NCBI GenBank assembly: GCA_022839625.1
Contig: JALHJL010000079.1
Location: 1 to 14,569 of the forward strand
Length of the DNA: 14,569 bases
DNA from: Phycisphaerales bacterium
GTDB taxonomy: Bacteria > Planctomycetota > Phycisphaerae > UBA1845 > Fen-1342
Direction of reading: 5' to 3'
Of this stretch, positions 12,596 to 14,569 are shown piece by piece. How positions within the stretch are numbered: the first letter of the stretch is position 1; the number at the start of each line of letters is the position of its first letter. The notes below the pieces were generated by a model. The model made no database searches. It saw nothing but the letters and a program-made list of their open reading frames with translations, and was not told the DNA's origin. Position numbers and translations under genes: made by a program.

Positions 12596-13672
12596 TCAGC
12601 GACTGCCCTTCAAGCTGATGTTGTCGATCGCGCGTTCGGGGCTGGAGGGCGTCCCGCTGCCGCCCCCGCCGCCGACCGACTCCACCAGCACGGCGTAGTA
12701 GGCGTAGCCCGCACCGGCGTTGACTTCGGCCTGGAACTTGCGCCAGGTCGTGGAGTGCGGGAGGTTGCGGCTGTCATAGAGCAGCACGCCGGCACTGGTC
12801 CAGAGGTCGTAGTCGGGCACGCCGGGATAAAGAACCCCTATGCGAGGCAGCGCGTTCACACCCCGCACCTGCACGGAGAGATTGCCGTTCCTCCGCAGGT
12901 AGTCGAACTCGAGCTGAAGGGTCCCTTTTGCACCGCGGCTCGCGACGTACTGCCCCAGGGTGGCGGACCAGCGCAGCTCTTCCGCGAAGTGATTGGTGCC
13001 GGCGCGCGTGACGTTCCACGGCCACGGCGCGTACTGGTGCCGCGGGTCGTCCACCTCGCTGATGCCGTACGCCGCCAGCCACTGGTCCAGGCTGGCAGTC
13101 TCCAGCCAGAGCGGCAACGGCCACAGCGCGGCCGGGTCCTCGAAGTCGCCACCCTTCAACAGGTCGTCGGCCGCTTCGAGTCGGATCGGCATCTGGGCCC
13201 ACCGCTCGAAGTACACCCCGCCGGATTGCGCCACGGTTTTCAGCCTGACGGTATCGGCGCCCGGCCACAGATCGACGTGGAACGTGGCCCCGGCCAGATT
13301 GCCGTCGACCTGGAAGAGGGGCGTGGTCTGAAAGGACGTATCGCCCTCCTGCACGACCCGCGCGATGGCCTGCTTCTGCCCCGTATCGTGACGCACGTCC
13401 CACAACGTCAACTGGGCGGCGGCCAGGGCGGCGGCCTCCGCCCGCAAGCGGTGGATCGCGGTCTCGGCCGTCGACACCTGCGTGCTGTGTACGCTTAGGA
13501 ACACCGCGGCGAAGGCCGCCACGATGACCAGGATGGCGACGGCGGAGATGAGTGCCGCGGCCGGCCGGCGGTGTCGATGGCGACGGCCGGGCGGTGCAGA
13601 GCGAGACTTCGTACTCCCCGGCGGTGCGAAGTCGCACGTTGCACGACGGGACTTTGCGGTGTCCTTTGTCAC
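12596..13672 (-). CDS. PilX/GspK-like membrane-anchored protein with jelly-roll-like C-terminal domain
   Basis: A 358-residue protein. Residues 1-35 are basic and low in complexity; part of them (about 14-28) is encoded by a dispersed repeat. A membrane helix follows at 39-61 (AALISAVAILVIVAAFAAVF), resembling the N-terminus of PilX/GspK, then a helical region to about 90. From about 172 a beta-rich domain begins GGDFEDPAALWPLP and ends TTWRKFQAEVNAGAGYAYYA and AIDNISLKGS, the pattern of CBM4/9-like jelly rolls. It may display a glycan- or ligand-binding module at a pilus tip. GTG 13672 overlaps the previous stop as GTGA. The domain call is by pattern only. No canonical prepilin cleavage motif is seen. 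Confidence 0.72.
   Translation of the reverse strand: MTKDTAKSRRATCDFAPPGSTKSRSAPPGRRHRHRRPAAALISAVAILVIVAAFAAVFLSVHSTQVSTAETAIHRLRAEAAALAAAQLTLWDVRHDTGQKQAIARVVQEGDTSFQTTPLFQVDGNLAGATFHVDLWPGADTVRLKTVAQSGGVYFERWAQMPIRLEAADDLLKGGDFEDPAALWPLPLWLETASLDQWLAAYGISEVDDPRHQYAPWPWNVTRAGTNHFAEELRWSATLGQYVASRGAKGTLQLEFDYLRRNGNLSVQVRGVNALPRIGVLYPGVPDYDLWTSAGVLLYDSRNLPHSTTWRKFQAEVNAGAGYAYYAVLVESVGGGGGSGTPSSPERAIDNISLKGSR
13591..13631. repeat. Dispersed 41-bp repeat, copy 2, inside a coding region
   Basis: Matches 8802-8842 at 33 of 41 positions. On the minus strand it is read in frame and encodes most of a stretch DFAPPGSTKSRSAPPG, in which the two half-units give a repeated APPG motif. It therefore adds a cytoplasmic N-terminal extension to the PilX/GspK-like protein. 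Confidence 0.6.
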
Positions 13673-14262
13673 GGCCAGGTTCCCAGCGTGAGCGTCGAGT
13701 GTCGTTCATAGTCGGCGCGCCGATAGGCGGTCCCCGTGCTGGGCCGCTCCAGGCTGAGCACGCCGGCCGAGAAGCATCGGTCGGGCACCACCGCGGTCGC
13801 CCCGTACGACAGGCCGCTTCGGGAATCGTTCCAGCCGCAGCGGACAACGATGACGCTGCCCAGCTCGCCGGCCGCCGGCGCCGCGGTCCACACGCCGCTC
13901 GTCAGGAGGTACGCGAAAGCGAACGACTGCACCGGCTCGGCGATCGTCTTCCAACCGGTTGCTTGCCGCTGTTGCTCGAGCCGGCCATTTGCGGCGCGCA
14001 ATTGCCAATCGCCCACCTGAAGCTGCCCGGCCGTCGCCGATTGCAGTGTGGCGTGCCCGTCCGGTGCGTTCGGGTCACGCCAGACGGCGTTGGCGACCTG
14101 CTGGGCGCGCACCGCCGCCGCGGACTGCATCAGCATGATCTGCCCGTCGAGTTCGGCGTCCTGGTAGGCGATCATCACCTGTGTGGTCGGGATGATGGCG
14201 GACGCGAGGATCACGCCCGACAAGGCGATTGCGAACACCATTTCGATCAGCGATACGTTCAT
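13669..14262 (-). CDS. PilW/GspJ-like minor prepilin
   Basis: A 197-residue protein with a type IV prepilin-like N-terminus NVSLIEMVFAIALSGVILASA, keeping the LIE core with the +5 Glu and a following hydrophobic helix. Both residues flanking the usual cut (Gly -1, Phe +1) are replaced by Asn and Val, and the leader is only one or two residues, so processing is uncertain. The globular part is PilW/GspJ-like in length, with SVIVVRCGWNDSRSG and two cysteines near the end. ATG 14262 was chosen because it places the helix at the very N-terminus. No clear ribosome site is visible, because the hairpin array lies immediately upstream. It overlaps the following gene by 4 bp. Confidence 0.75.
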   Translation of the reverse strand: MNVSLIEMVFAIALSGVILASAIIPTTQVMIAYQDAELDGQIMLMQSAAAVRAQQVANAVWRDPNAPDGHATLQSATAGQLQVGDWQLRAANGRLEQQRQATGWKTIAEPVQSFAFAYLLTSGVWTAAPAAGELGSVIVVRCGWNDSRSGLSYGATAVVPDRCFSAGVLSLERPSTGTAYRRADYERHSTLTLGTWP

Positions 14263-14270
14263 TGGTCTGA

Positions 14271-14569
14271 AGTAGGGCAAAGCTCTGCTTTGCCAGTCCG
14301 TTCCACGTCCGACCTCAGTAGGGCAAAGCTCTGCTTTGCCGCGGCTCCGTTCTCAGTAGGGCAAAGCTCTGCTTTGCCAGTCCCTTCCACGTCCGACCTC
14401 AGTAGGGCGAAGCTCTGCTTTGCCGCGGCTCCGTTCTCAGTAGGGCAAAGCTCCGCTTTGCCAGTCCGCTCCACGTCCGACCTCAGTAGGGCGAAGCTCC
14501 GCTTTGCCGCGGCTCCGTTCTCAGTAGGGCAAAGCTCTGCTTTGCCAGTCCGTTCCACGTCCGACCTCA
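14271..14569. repeat. Tandem array of hairpin repeats, 84-bp composite unit
   Basis: Seven copies of a 24-nt element start at 14271, 14317, 14355, 14401, 14439, 14485 and 14523, and an eighth begins at the window edge. Each contains the near-perfect hairpin GGCAAAGC-TCT-GCTTTGCC. Spacers alternate strictly between 22 nt (AGTCCGTTCCACGTCCGACC plus TC) and 14 nt (GCGGCTCCGTTCTC), so the true unit is an 84-bp dimer repeated about 3.5 times. Variants are an A-to-G change in the left arm (copies 4 and 6) and TCC loops (copies 5 and 6). Because 84 is a multiple of 3, a minus-strand frame stays open throughout. It resembles REP/BIME-type arrays. Confidence 0.9.

Noticed and set aside
14271..14569. 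CRISPR array
   Set aside because: The 24-nt elements alternate with only two conserved spacer sequences rather than unique ones, and no cas gene is near.

Overview
This is a GC-rich stretch of bacterial chromosome in which every gene I accept lies on the minus strand, so transcription runs from high to low coordinates. The best guess for the host is the Planctomycetes/Phycisphaerae or a neighbouring PVC-type lineage. This is inferred from a DUF3467 protein, prepilins with Ala rather than Gly before the cleavage site, several REP-like hairpin families, and a carbamoyltransferase/DUF5989/SGNH cluster. There is no rRNA or tRNA to confirm it.

Right part (about 8.86-14.57 kb): a type IV pilus / type II secretion-like assembly locus. 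In transcription order it holds a tandem hairpin array (14271-14569, running off the window), a PilW/GspJ-like minor prepilin, a membrane-anchored PilX/GspK-like protein with a jelly-roll-like C-terminal domain, a PilM-PilN (GspL-like) fusion, a PilO/GspM-like protein, a PilP/GspC-like protein with a TTG start, and two nearly identical tandem pseudopilins. No motor ATPase, PilC/GspF, secretin or prepilin peptidase is in view. Several gene pairs overlap or nearly touch, which suggests one operon.

Middle part (4.98-8.47 kb): a compact four-gene cassette of an SxtJ-family membrane protein, a NodU/CmcH/SxtI-type O-carbamoyltransferase, a 52-residue DUF5989 (SxtK-like) membrane peptide, and a membrane-anchored SGNH/GDSL hydrolase (SxtL-like position). 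The DUF5989 gene is very short and easily missed. The gene set matches sxtI-J-K-L of cyanobacterial saxitoxin clusters, but nothing else of saxitoxin synthesis is visible. I therefore read it as a general O-carbamoylation module for an unknown, probably envelope or secreted, substrate.

Left part (0.17-4.91 kb): a nitroreductase-family protein preceded by an extended -10 promoter candidate, an unrecognised 167-residue protein, a family 2 glycosyltransferase followed by a likely Rho-independent terminator, a DUF3467 protein, a 13-bp inverted-repeat element, a MacB/FtsX-type ABC permease, and a LipM/LplA-type lipoyl-transfer enzyme whose GTG start overlaps the permease stop as GTGA. The first 165 bases hold palindromes only.
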